Position numbers and translations under genes: made by a program. This document shows, in pieces, positions 34,337-42,326 of a stretch of DNA of 64,000 nt. The notes under the pieces were generated by a model. That model had not been told where the DNA came from, made no database searches, and was given only the letters and a program-made list of their open reading frames with translations. Numbering within the stretch: the stretch's first letter is position 1; every line of letters starts with the position of its first letter. This stretch comes from COE1 sp949066965 (lineage in GTDB: Bacteria; Bacillota; Clostridia; Lachnospirales; Lachnospiraceae): assembly GCA_949066965.1 (NCBI GenBank), contig CARTDA010000008.1, positions 1-64,000 of the forward strand, read 5' to 3'.

Positions 34337-36625
34337 ATGGTTGAATTAATGGAAACGGGAGTTTATCTTGTAAACGGCACAGAGCTGGTTGCCGATAACG
34401 CGGAGTCAGCCGCGGCCATCAGGGCAAAGACGGGCAGGGAAGTGGATAAGGGGCAGGCGGCGAAGGAGACAATTGCCTATGGCATCCTGGAAAAACACAA
34501 TACCTCTGACAACATGGATAAACTGAAAATAAAATTCGATAAACTGACGTCACATGACATTACGTTTGTGGGCATTATCCAGACGGCACGCGCATCCGGG
34601 CTGACAAAGTTTCCGGTGCCGTATGTGCTGACAAACTGCCATAATTCGCTCTGTGCGGTCGGCGGGACGATCAATGAGGATGACCACATGTTTGGCCTTA
34701 CATGCGCAAAGAAATACGGCGGTGTCTATGTGCCGCCCCACCAGGCAGTCATCCATCAGTTTGCGCGTGAAATGCTTGCGGGCGGGGGCAGGATGATTCT
34801 TGGCTCAGACTCGCATACGCGTTACGGGGCGCTTGGGACGATGGCGATGGGTGAGGGAGGACCAGAACTTGTAAAGCAGCTCCTGAACCAGACCTATGAC
34901 ATCAACATGCCGGGTGTGGTTGCGGTATATCTTGAGGGAGAGCCGGTGAAGGGGGTAGGTCCGCAGGATGTTGCCCTTGCGATTATCGGTGCGGTGTTTA
35001 AAAATGGGTATGTGAAAAACAAAGTAATGGAGTTTGTGGGACCCGGCGTGTCATCACTTTCCGCTGATTTTAGGATCGGCGTCGATGTCATGACGACAGA
35101 GACGACCTGTCTGTCCTCCATCTGGCGGACGGACGATGCAATTAAGGAATTTTATGAGATTCATGGCAGAAGTGAGGATTATGCCGAACTGAATCCGGGA
35201 GACATTGCATACTACGATGGATGCATCAGGGTGGACTTGGGCAAGGTGCGGCCGATGATTGCCATGCCGTTCCATCCGAGCAACACATATACAATTGACG
35301 AGCTGAATGCAAACCTGACGGATATTCTTGCCGACTGTGAGAAGAAAGCGCTTGTCAGCCTGGACGGCGCGGTTGACTTTACACTCAGGGATAAGGTAAG
35401 GAACGGCAAGCTGTACGTGGAACAGGGAATCATTGCAGGATGTGCAGGCGGCGGATTTGAGAATATCTGTGCAGCTGCCGATATCCTTGACAATGCAAGC
35501 ATCGGACCGGATGAATTTACGCTGAGCGTATACCCGGCATCCATGCCGGTCTACATGGAGCTTGTGAAAAACGGATGCGCCGCGAAGCTGATGCAGACAG
35601 GCGCCGTGTTAAAGACCGCCTTCTGCGGACCATGCTTTGGCGCGGGGGACACGCCTGCAAACAATGCGTTTTCCATCCGCCATTCTACAAGGAACTTCCC
35701 GAACCGCGAGGGTTCCAAGCTCCAGAGCGGGCAGATTGCATCCGTTGCGCTGATGGATGCGCGCTCGATTGCGGCAACGGCTGCAAACAAGGGATATCTG
35801 ACACCGGCTACCGCGTTTGACGGCGACTTCACGAAGTACAAATATTTCTTTGATAAGAAGATTTATGAGAACCGTGTATTTGACTCCCGGGGCGTTGCCG
35901 ATGAGTCGGTTGAGATTAAGTTCGGACCCAATATCAAGGACTGGCCTGCAATGGTGGAATTGACAGACAACCTTATGTTAAAGGTTGTTTCTGAGATACA
36001 TGATCCCGTGACGACGACAGACGAGCTGATTCCGTCCGGGGAGACATCCTCATACCGGTCAAACCCGCTGGGGCTTGCGGAGTTCACATTGTCCCGCAAG
36101 GATCCGAACTATGTGCGGCTTGCAAAGGAAATCCAGGCTGCCGAAAAGGCGCGTGAGGAAAAGGCTTGCCCGGTTCAGAAATTTGCGGAGCTTGAGGATG
36201 CATGGAGCATGATGAAGACCATCACACCGGATGCGGACCGCAGCAACACCGGCATTGGAAGCACCATATTTGCAGTAAAGCCGGGCGACGGCTCTGCAAG
36301 GGAACAGGCGGCGAGCTGCCAGAAGGTGCTTGGCGGATGGGCGAATATCGCAAATGAGTATGCGACCAAGCGTTATCGTTCGAACCTGATTAACTGGGGA
36401 ATGCTGCCATTCCTGATTAAGGAAGGTGAGCTCCCATTCAAAAACCTTGATTATATCTATATACCTGGCATTCGAAAGGCAGTTGAAGAAAAGGCTGACA
36501 CCATCAAGGCATACGTTGTGGGAAAAGACCGGAAAACGGAGTTTGAACTGACGCTTGGTGAACTGACGGATGAGGAAAGACAGATTATCCTGAAGGGATG
36601 CCTGATTAATTACAACAGGGTTTAG
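34337..36625 (+). CDS. Aconitase-family hydratase
   Basis: The 762-residue protein is of the aconitase/isopropylmalate isomerase superfamily and has the length of the YbhJ-like hydratases. It shows LGSDSHTRYGALGTMAMGEGG, and cluster cysteines in GCAGGGFEN and FCGPCFGAGDTPANN. A swivel domain at the C-terminus contains NLINWGMLPFLI. It probably holds a [4Fe-4S] cluster and dehydrates/hydrates a citrate-like acid; the substrate is not established for this group. The TAG stop is completed by the first bases of repeat A copy 2, so the true C-terminus may have been altered by that insertion. Confidence 0.88.
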   Translation: MVELMETGVYLVNGTELVADNAESAAAIRAKTGREVDKGQAAKETIAYGILEKHNTSDNMDKLKIKFDKLTSHDITFVGIIQTARASGLTKFPVPYVLTNCHNSLCAVGGTINEDDHMFGLTCAKKYGGVYVPPHQAVIHQFAREMLAGGGRMILGSDSHTRYGALGTMAMGEGGPELVKQLLNQTYDINMPGVVAVYLEGEPVKGVGPQDVALAIIGAVFKNGYVKNKVMEFVGPGVSSLSADFRIGVDVMTTETTCLSSIWRTDDAIKEFYEIHGRSEDYAELNPGDIAYYDGCIRVDLGKVRPMIAMPFHPSNTYTIDELNANLTDILADCEKKALVSLDGAVDFTLRDKVRNGKLYVEQGIIAGCAGGGFENICAAADILDNASIGPDEFTLSVYPASMPVYMELVKNGCAAKLMQTGAVLKTAFCGPCFGAGDTPANNAFSIRHSTRNFPNREGSKLQSGQIASVALMDARSIAATAANKGYLTPATAFDGDFTKYKYFFDKKIYENRVFDSRGVADESVEIKFGPNIKDWPAMVELTDNLMLKVVSEIHDPVTTTDELIPSGETSSYRSNPLGLAEFTLSRKDPNYVRLAKEIQAAEKAREEKACPVQKFAELEDAWSMMKTITPDADRSNTGIGSTIFAVKPGDGSAREQAASCQKVLGGWANIANEYATKRYRSNLINWGMLPFLIKEGELPFKNLDYIYIPGIRKAVEEKADTIKAYVVGKDRKTEFELTLGELTDEERQIILKGCLINYNRV

Positions 36626-36783
36626 GAATTGTAGAAAAATAACTGACACATCTTGACTTGGCTATTTCTCCGATTATGCATGCCAAAAAGCCTCGCCGTA
36701 GCCCGCTACGCCTACGTTTTTTGACATACATCCTCGAAGAAATATCCTGCGCAATCTGTATCACTTATTTTCCTACAGTTCCT
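36624..36783. repeat. Repeat family A, copy 2
   Basis: This 160-bp near-identical copy of 243-402 begins AGGAATTGTAG and ends CTACAGTTCCT. It starts inside the hydratase stop codon. The two halves are imperfect reverse complements. Confidence 0.9.
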
Positions 36784-36803
36784 TAATGGAAAATTGAACA
36801 AAG

Positions 36804-36847
36804 AAAACCGTATTGTTTCCAGAAAATAACAACAATACGGTTTTTTT
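36804..36847. terminator. Bidirectional terminator upstream of glgC
   Basis: AAAACCGTATTGTT and AACAATACGGTTTT enclose a 12-base loop, with a following T-run. It separates the hydratase/repeat A unit from the glg operon. Confidence 0.85.
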
Positions 36848-37014
36848 GCACCCAAATGCTTTTTGTAATGGGAAAAAATGGGCATATTTAAATTGCGATT
36901 GAATATTATATAATATAAATTATTTAATAAATTTATTAAATAAAATACACAAAACACTACCATTTTTTTAATATTTATAGTATAATTTCAATAAAACTTA
37001 TGAGTTTTATTGAA
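36848..37014 (+). promoter_or_regulatory. glgCD promoter region with two palindromes
   Basis: A perfect 22-bp AT palindrome centred on AATAAATTTATT occupies 36921-36942. TATAAT at 36981 is a good -10 element; no clear -35 is seen. Immediately after it TTCAATAAAACT (36987) and AGTTTTATTGAA (37003) form a perfect 12-bp hairpin with a 4-base loop, at or next to the transcript start. These could be operators or a 5' protective stem-loop. Confidence 0.6.
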
Positions 37015-37041
37015 ACATTAAAGTAGGATTGGAGGTATTTT

Positions 37042-38247
37042 ATGGCTAAAGAAATGATTGCAATGCTGCTTGCCGGCGGTCAGGGCTCACGTCTTTATAC
37101 ATTGACGCAGAAACTGGCAAAACCTGCAGTTCCGTTTGGGGGAAAATACAGGATTATTGATTTCCCGCTGTCGAACTGCGTCAACTCAGGGATTGATACG
37201 GTAGGTATCCTTACACAGTATCAGCCGCTTGTACTGAACGAGTACATAGGAAACGGACAACCGTGGGATTTGGACAGGCTCCACGGCGGGGTTCATGTGC
37301 TCCCTCCTTACCAGAAGGCAACAGGTTCTGACTGGTACAAGGGAACAGCCAATGCAATTTACCAGAACATTAATTTTATAGAGCGGTATGACCCGAAGTA
37401 CGTGATTATCCTTTCGGGTGACCAGATTTGCAAACAGGATTACAGCGATTTTCTGAGATTCCATAAGGAAAAAGGCGCGGAGTTCAGCGTGGCGGTTATG
37501 GAGGTGCCATGGGAAGAGGCGGGCCGCTTCGGGCTGATGGTTGCCGATGAAAATGATAAGATTACGGAGTTCCAGGAGAAACCAAAGGAGCCGAAGTCCA
37601 ATCTGGCATCCATGGGTATCTACATTTTTAACTGGGACATTTTGAAAAAATATCTTGTTGACGACGAGAATGACCCGAATTCTGCCAATGATTTTGGAAA
37701 CAACATTATCCCCAACCTGTTAAAGGACAACAGGGAGATGTATGCATACCGTTTTGACGGTTACTGGAAGGATGTAGGAACCATATCGTCTCTCTGGGAG
37801 GCAAATATGGAGGTCCTTGACCCGGAGAACAGCGGTATCAACCTGTTTGATGACGACTGGCGCATTTACAGCAGGAACAGCGGTATGACGGGACACCGCA
37901 TCGGTGAGGATGCCGTGCTCGAGAACTGCATGGTTACGGATGGATGCAGCATTGACGGTGAAGTAAAGCACTCTGTACTTTTTGCAGGGGTAAAGGTTGA
38001 GAAGGGCGCCGTGGTGGAGGATGCTGTCATAATGGGCGGCAGCACCATTAAGGCGGGCGCGCAGATTAAACATTGTATTATAGCGGAGAACGTAGTGATA
38101 GAGAAGGATGCTGTTGTCGGCGCCATGCCTGAAGGGGATGCAAAAGGCGTCGCGACAGTCGGCTCGAACGTGACGATTGGCGAAGGCGCTGTAGTAGGGC
38201 CGGAGGCCATGGTTTCAGATGATGTAAAGGGAGGTGACAGGGTATGA
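37042..38247 (+). CDS. glgC: Glucose-1-phosphate adenylyltransferase, catalytic subunit
   Basis: The 401-residue enzyme makes ADP-glucose from ATP and glucose-1-phosphate, the committed step of glycogen synthesis. It has the nucleotide loop LLAGGQGSRLYTLT, KPAVPFGGKYRIIDFPLSN and the product-site ILSGDQICKQDY, then a left-handed beta-helix C-terminus. GGAGG is 8 bases before the ATG. Its last four bases overlap glgD, so both subunits are coupled as in Bacillus and clostridia. Confidence 0.97.
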   Translation: MAKEMIAMLLAGGQGSRLYTLTQKLAKPAVPFGGKYRIIDFPLSNCVNSGIDTVGILTQYQPLVLNEYIGNGQPWDLDRLHGGVHVLPPYQKATGSDWYKGTANAIYQNINFIERYDPKYVIILSGDQICKQDYSDFLRFHKEKGAEFSVAVMEVPWEEAGRFGLMVADENDKITEFQEKPKEPKSNLASMGIYIFNWDILKKYLVDDENDPNSANDFGNNIIPNLLKDNREMYAYRFDGYWKDVGTISSLWEANMEVLDPENSGINLFDDDWRIYSRNSGMTGHRIGEDAVLENCMVTDGCSIDGEVKHSVLFAGVKVEKGAVVEDAVIMGGSTIKAGAQIKHCIIAENVVIEKDAVVGAMPEGDAKGVATVGSNVTIGEGAVVGPEAMVSDDVKGGDRV

Positions 38248-39392
38248 TAAATTCAAATGCTGATTCCGCAATGGGCATACTGTTTCCAAACAGCTATGAT
38301 TCGTTAGTGCCGGAGCTCGTTACCGAGAGACTGATGGCATCCATACCGTTTGCAAGCCGTTACAGACTGGTGGATTTTGTGCTGTCCAGCATGGTAAACT
38401 GCGGCATTGACAATATTTCACTGATTGTAAAAAGAAATTATCATTCACTCATGGATCACTTAGGCTCCGGTAGAGAGTGGGATTTAACACGCAAAAAGGG
38501 CGGTCTGAACATTATTCCTCCCTTTGCACAAAAGACAGTAAATATCTATAACGGAAGAGTTGAGGCGATTGCGAGTATCATAGATTACCTGAAGCGCCAG
38601 AAGGAAAAATATGTCATTATGGCTGACACCAACATAGCAGTCAATTTTGACTTTAAGGATTTGCTGCAGCAGCATATCGACAGCGGTGCGGATGTGACAA
38701 TCGCATACACCAGGGAAGACATTCCCAAGGCTCTGCGTGACATCGACGTAACAAAGAAGGATTTGTATTATACACTCGGTATCGCAGAGGACGGCAGGGT
38801 GCAGAAAATCGTGGTGAATGACAAACAGGGCGGAGAAAAAAATGTCTCCATGAATATCTATGTCATTGAGAGAGAGCTTCTGATGGATCAGATCAGACAG
38901 GCATATGTCAACGGACTCACTTATTTTGAGCGCGATATTATCTCGCCTCAGCTGGATAAGCTGGTCGTAAAAGCGTACCGCCATGACGGTTATTACGCGC
39001 GTATTCTTGACCTGAACACATATTTTGCAGAAAATATGAAAATGCTGAAGGAAGAGAACGTCAATGCACTCTTTGCGCCCAGTCCGATTTACACGAAGAT
39101 TCGTGACGATAACCCGACAAGATATGCGGTTGGTTCCCATGTCAAAAATGTCATGGCGGCAGATGGCTGTGTCATCGAGGGCGAAGTGGAAAACAGTATT
39201 CTTTTCAGGGGCGTCAAAATAGGGAAAGGTGCAAAAGTAAGAAACTGTGTGCTGATGCAGGACACTGTGATTGAAACCGGCGCGACAGTGGAACATGCAA
39301 TCACTGACAAGAATGTTCGGATTTCATCATATAAGGAATTAAAGGGAACGGAGTCCTTCCCGGTTTTTGTCGAGAAGCGTAAACTGGTATAG
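38244..39392 (+). CDS. glgD: GlgD, non-catalytic ADP-glucose pyrophosphorylase subunit
   Basis: The 382-residue paralogue of GlgC keeps the overall fold (ASRYRLVDFVLSSMVNCGI, and a beta-helix end with VIEGEVENSILFRGVKIG), but the N-terminal GGxGxRL nucleotide loop is replaced by GILFPNSYDSLVPELVTE. This is the pattern of the GlgD regulatory subunit, which forms a heterotetramer with GlgC and raises its activity. It starts in ATGA overlap with glgC. Confidence 0.96.
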   Translation: MINSNADSAMGILFPNSYDSLVPELVTERLMASIPFASRYRLVDFVLSSMVNCGIDNISLIVKRNYHSLMDHLGSGREWDLTRKKGGLNIIPPFAQKTVNIYNGRVEAIASIIDYLKRQKEKYVIMADTNIAVNFDFKDLLQQHIDSGADVTIAYTREDIPKALRDIDVTKKDLYYTLGIAEDGRVQKIVVNDKQGGEKNVSMNIYVIERELLMDQIRQAYVNGLTYFERDIISPQLDKLVVKAYRHDGYYARILDLNTYFAENMKMLKEENVNALFAPSPIYTKIRDDNPTRYAVGSHVKNVMAADGCVIEGEVENSILFRGVKIGKGAKVRNCVLMQDTVIETGATVEHAITDKNVRISSYKELKGTESFPVFVEKRKLV

Positions 39393-39415
39393 GGATAATA
39401 TTTGAAATGGTATAG

Positions 39416-39450
39416 AACCGGCTGTCCTGCTGACTGGGACGGCCGGTTTT
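39416..39450 (+). terminator. glgCD terminator
   Basis: AACCGGC-TGTCC and GGGAC-GGCCGGTT form a long stem followed by TTTT, 24 bases after the glgD stop. Confidence 0.85.
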
Positions 39451-39468
39451 GCCATGTGTCATTTTATT

Positions 39469-39529
39469 TGTACAGGGGCATACGGATGAAATACGCCAGC
39501 AGGGAAGATAAATTTTTTCTGTTTGATTG
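39469..39529 (+). repeat. Repeat family C, degenerate copy
   Basis: It reads TGTACAGGGGCATACGGATG then AAATACGCCAGCAGGGAAGA and ends TTTGATTG. It matches the left and right ends of the family C unit at 41528 but lacks its middle (the GTCAG/CTGAC hairpin and the distal half of the outer stem). It follows a T-rich stretch downstream of the glgCD terminator. Confidence 0.65.
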
Positions 39530-39939
39530 TGGCGGATGGTTAATGTTTGGCGTTTTTTCTCCGATAATATGATTAAAGAGAAGGAGATTGAAACGGTAAC
39601 GGAAAATCGTCTGGTGGTATCGAGCAAGCGGAACGGAATCTCTGCTGGCAGGCTGGTTCGGCGTACGGTCGGCTGGTACGAAAGGGAAGTAACTCTGATA
39701 ATGTCAGGCAGGAAAGGAAAAACACAGGGTAATGAAACTTCATATTGCAAAGTAAAATAGTGTCGCTTCGAAAGGCAGAAGGGCACTATTTTATTTCGGA
39801 AAAATATTTTGGCGAAATTGCATGAAAGGAAATGCCATTTGGGAAACAGAATGGTATAAATTTACCAAAGATAAAATACTTGTGAGAGTTTTTACATTTC
39901 GAGTGGACAGCAAAATAAAATTTTGATAGAGTTACAGTA
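39530..39939. other. Intergenic region, no convincing gene
   Basis: A 77-codon plus-strand frame at 39527-39760 starts inside repeat C, has no ribosome site and is basic and low in complexity; I do not call it a gene. The rest is AT-rich and holds no clear promoter. Confidence 0.4.
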
Positions 39940-40097
39940 AGGAACTGTCCAAAAATAACTTTTAATATTACTTGTCTTTTTCTCCGATAGCACCGCTCAA
40001 AAATCAGTTACATAGCTCGCTATGCGCCTGATTTTTGAGCGGCACTCTCGAAGAAAAATCCTACGCACTATTTAAAAGTTATTTTTTTACAGTTCCT
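39940..40097. repeat. Repeat family A, copy 3 (diverged)
   Basis: This 158-bp unit begins AGGAACTGTCC and ends TACAGTTCCT. The two halves fold back along the whole length, as in copies 1 and 2. The terminal bases, TTTCTCCGAT and CTCGAAGAAA are kept, but the central arm has a different sequence that still pairs (CGCTCAAAAATCAG with CTGATTTTTGAGCG). A long frame entering the next gene from TTG 40035 runs through it but lacks a ribosome site. Confidence 0.85.
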
Positions 40098-40133
40098 AAG
40101 CACTTCAAAATGACCGGGGAGGAGAGGAAGAAA

Positions 40134-40544
40134 ATGCTGGATGAAAAAGACTTACAGGCGATTGCACAGCTGATGGATCAAAAGCTTCTGCCCATTGGAA
40201 GCCGTTTGGAACGTATCGAAGGCAGGCAGGACCGGATGGATGTCAAGCTTGACAGGATAGAGAGCAGGCAGGACCGGATGGATGTCAAGCTGGACAGGAT
40301 AGAGAGCAGGCAGGATCAGATGGATGTCAGGATGGACCGAATGGAGAGCAGGCAGGACCGGATGGACAGCAGGATGGACCGGATGGAGAGCAGGCAGAAC
40401 CAGATGGAGAAGCAGATGACGGCGCGATTTGATTACCTGATGGAAGCAATTGCAAAGGTGGATCGGCGTCTGGTTTACAATACGCAGCTGTTAAACAAGA
40501 CAGACAAGGAAATTATGCGGGACATGGATATACTGCGCGCATAG
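40134..40544 (+). CDS. Coiled-coil protein built of 14-residue repeats
   Basis: The 136-residue protein is almost wholly helical. Residues about 25-100 consist of repeats of the kind RQDRMDVKLDRIES (two heptads, 42 bp each), with later variants ending RMESRQNQME, consistent with a long parallel coiled coil. The C-terminus is FDYLMEAIAKVDRRLVYNTQ. GGGGAGGAGAGG lies 7 bases before ATG 40134. It has no signal peptide or membrane segment. Similar repeat proteins are common in Firmicutes without known function. It is upstream of a CarD-like gene. Confidence 0.75.
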   Translation: MLDEKDLQAIAQLMDQKLLPIGSRLERIEGRQDRMDVKLDRIESRQDRMDVKLDRIESRQDQMDVRMDRMESRQDRMDSRMDRMESRQNQMEKQMTARFDYLMEAIAKVDRRLVYNTQLLNKTDKEIMRDMDILRA

Positions 40545-40575
40545 ATGACGGAAATAGGAATCTGGGGGGATAAGT

Positions 40576-40872
40576 TTGTTTCAAAAAAAGGAAGTCATAT
40601 ACAGCGAAACGATTGGCGTGTGCGTGGTGGACGATATTGTAAAGCTTGCAGACAGCAGGAAAGATACATATAATTATTATCTCCTGCGTTCCGTATTTGA
40701 TAAGACAAAAAAGGCATATATCCCTGTCGAAAACCATACAGTGCAGCTTCGGAATCTCATAACGCTTGATGAGGCACTATCTGTTCAGCAGGATGAACAA
40801 TTCAGTGAGCAGACAGAACAGGTAAAGGGTGAAGTCCGGTATGTGATTGGGAAGTCTGGAAAAGTATTGTGA
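40576..40872 (+). CDS. CarD/CdnL N-terminal-domain-like small protein
   Basis: The 98-residue protein starts at a TTG after GGGGGGAT. The first 65 residues (VIYSETIGVCVVDDIVKL, YYLLRSVFDKTKKAYIPVEN) resemble the RNA-polymerase-interacting domain of CarD/CdnL. The helical DNA-binding C-terminal domain of the family (about 90 more residues) is missing and replaced by a short acidic tail. It could be a truncated CarD or a stand-alone polymerase-binding module. Confidence in the family is moderate. Confidence 0.6.
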   Translation: MFQKKEVIYSETIGVCVVDDIVKLADSRKDTYNYYLLRSVFDKTKKAYIPVENHTVQLRNLITLDEALSVQQDEQFSEQTEQVKGEVRYVIGKSGKVL

Positions 40873-41019
40873 TAAGGCGGAAAAGTCATTTATGCTAAAA
40901 TAAAGTCGATTTATGGGTAAAAATGACGATTAATTGTCAGATAAATTCAAAAACTCTATACAAAATTGCTGATAAGTCATGGATAAAGTGCCAGTATTGA
41001 AAAAAATAAGGATAAGCTA
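40873..41019. other. Intergenic region before the ncRNA candidate
   Basis: AT-rich, no gene. Several AAAGTC and AAATGACG-like words occur but no clear dyad was seen. Confidence 0.35.
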
Positions 41020-41048
41020 TTGCAATTGAATGAAAGAAGTGTTATCAT
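41020..41048 (+). promoter_or_regulatory. Promoter of the candidate non-coding RNA
   Basis: TTGCAA (41020) and TATCAT (41043) are spaced by 17 bases. There is no gene with a start codon and ribosome site downstream for over 600 bases. Confidence 0.5.
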
Positions 41049-41054
41049 ACAATT

Positions 41055-41528
41055 ACACAGAAGAAAGAGGAAATAAGATACAAAAGATTAAGGTATTAAA
41101 GTACAAAAGAGCTTTTGTAAAGCATTTGATACAGTTCCATCAGAAAGCAAATGCAGGTTCGGTAACCGGTAACCAATCAGAATAAAGGGTATACTTAAGA
41201 AAGGAGATGAGTCCCTTGGCAGAAGTAGAAACCTGAATCTAACAAGTAGAAATCCCTTAATAAAGATGAAAGAAAGAGATGCGGCTATCAAAATAGCAGG
41301 GCAATAGAAATTAAGCAGTGTATTTCGAGAAAGAAAGTTAGAGAACAGGGAATTGCAAAAGGTACGATGTGGTCGTTGAGAAACCGAAGTACAGAGAGAA
41401 AGAGAGAAGAAAAAGAATAAGTACGGATAGAGGAATCCGGGAAAGAGGAAAAAATTGAATAATGCATCTAATTAGGGCGGTCGTTATATCATTCAAATTA
41501 AGAAGGTATGGCGGCCGCTCGTTTTTAT
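41055..41528 (+). ncRNA. Candidate long non-coding RNA, purine rich
   Basis: Between a sigma-A-like promoter and an intrinsic terminator (GGGCGGTCG 41475 pairing with CGGCCGCTC 41512, then TTTTT) lie about 470 bases without a plausible gene. The transcript would be strikingly rich in A and G. Only very short frames exist, one a 9-codon frame (MSPLAEVET) behind AAAGGAG at 41202. The other possibility is a decayed gene. No tmRNA, RNase P, 6S or known large ornate RNA signature was recognised. Confidence 0.4.
41475..41526 (+). terminator. Terminator of the candidate ncRNA
   Basis: A 9-bp stem (GGGCGGTCG with CGGCCGCTC, two wobbles) encloses a 28-base loop, followed by TTTTT. Repeat C copy 1 starts two bases later. 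Confidence 0.65.
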
Positions 41529-41615
41529 GCACATGGGCGTCCGGATGATATATGTCAGCAAGCTGACGGACACCCGGCGCGTGAGCAGGGAAGATAAATT
41601 TTCCCTGCTTGATTG
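41528..41615 (+). repeat. Repeat family C, copy 1
   Basis: It reads TGCACATGGGCGTCC, an inner hairpin GTCAG/CTGAC, the outer stem partner GGACACCC, and a distal hairpin GAGCAGGGAA/TTCCCTGCTT. It is homologous to 42979-43064 and 50078-50165. A further partial TGCACATGGGCAC begins at its right end (41614). It starts directly after a terminator T-run. Confidence 0.85.
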
Positions 41616-41670
41616 CACATGGGCACGTTAGATAGCGCTTTTTTCAACGGATTGACAGGAGATAAAAAAG

Positions 41671-42210
41671 ATGGCACAGATGTATTTTACAAGACATGGA
41701 CAGACAATATGGAATGTGGAGAACAAGATTTGCGGCGCCACGGACATTGCACTGACAGAGCTTGGACGCAGGCAGGCGCAGGAGCTGGGAAGAAAAATAC
41801 AAAATGACAGGCTCTGCATTGACGAGATATTGTATTCGCCGCTGATGAGGGCGAGGGATACGGCGCTGGAAATTGCGGGGATTACGGGGATCCCGGCAAG
41901 GGCGGATGTCCGATTAAAGGAACAGAACTTTGGAAAATATGAGGCGACACCAAGAAACGGCGAGGCATTTCAGGAGGCAAAGAAGTGTTTTGTCAATCAC
42001 TTTGACGGAGGGGAGACGATGCTTCACCTTGCGCAGCGCATCTATAACCTGCTTGATGAAATCAGGGAGGAGTCAGGCACAAAAACGTACCTTCTGGTGG
42101 CACACAACGGAATTGCAAGGGTAGTGCACTCCTATTTCCATGATATGACCAACGAGGAATATTCTGCATTTGGCATCAGGAACTGTGAGATTCGGCGGTA
42201 TGAATTTTAG
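41671..42210 (+). CDS. Histidine phosphatase-family protein
   Basis: The 179-residue enzyme is of the phosphoglycerate-mutase-like branch, with the catalytic FTRHGQTIWN, LMRARDTALE, a Glu in RLKEQNFGKYE and the second catalytic His in LLVAHNGIARVV. It is probably a cytoplasmic phosphatase on a small phospho-metabolite rather than a glycolytic mutase, since it is short. ACAGGAG lies before the ATG. Confidence 0.92.
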   Translation: MAQMYFTRHGQTIWNVENKICGATDIALTELGRRQAQELGRKIQNDRLCIDEILYSPLMRARDTALEIAGITGIPARADVRLKEQNFGKYEATPRNGEAFQEAKKCFVNHFDGGETMLHLAQRIYNLLDEIREESGTKTYLLVAHNGIARVVHSYFHDMTNEEYSAFGIRNCEIRRYEF

Positions 42211-42217
42211 GAAATGT

Positions 42218-42244
42218 AAAAAACTGCCTTGCGGCAGTTTTTTT
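42218..42244 (+). terminator. Terminator of the phosphatase gene
   Basis: AAAAAACTGCC and GGCAGTTTTTTT form a perfect stem with a TTGC loop. Repeat B copy 2 starts at its T-tract. Confidence 0.9.
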
Positions 42245-42326
42245 ATAGGAAATTGCGGCAATGTAGACCATTTAAACAAAAAGCGAAGCTTTTTGCTAGA
42301 TGAGCGCGCTGGCGCTCATCTTTTTT
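42244..42326 (+). repeat. Repeat family B, copy 2
   Basis: It reads TATAGGAAATTGCGGCAATG, a hairpin AAAAAGCGAAGCTTTTT, and a strong GATGAGCGCGCTGGCGCTCA hairpin followed by a T-run. It differs from copy 1 at only a few positions. It starts at the end of the phosphatase terminator and its own final hairpin can act as a second terminator toward the convergent gene at 42325. Confidence 0.88.

Noticed and set aside
39527..39760. 77-codon plus-strand frame after glgD
   Set aside because: It begins inside the degenerate repeat C, has no ribosome site and matches nothing; treated as chance.
40035..40133. N-terminal extension of the coiled-coil gene from a TTG
   Set aside because: It is translated from repeat A sequence; a strong GGGGAGGAGAGG supports the ATG at 40134 instead.
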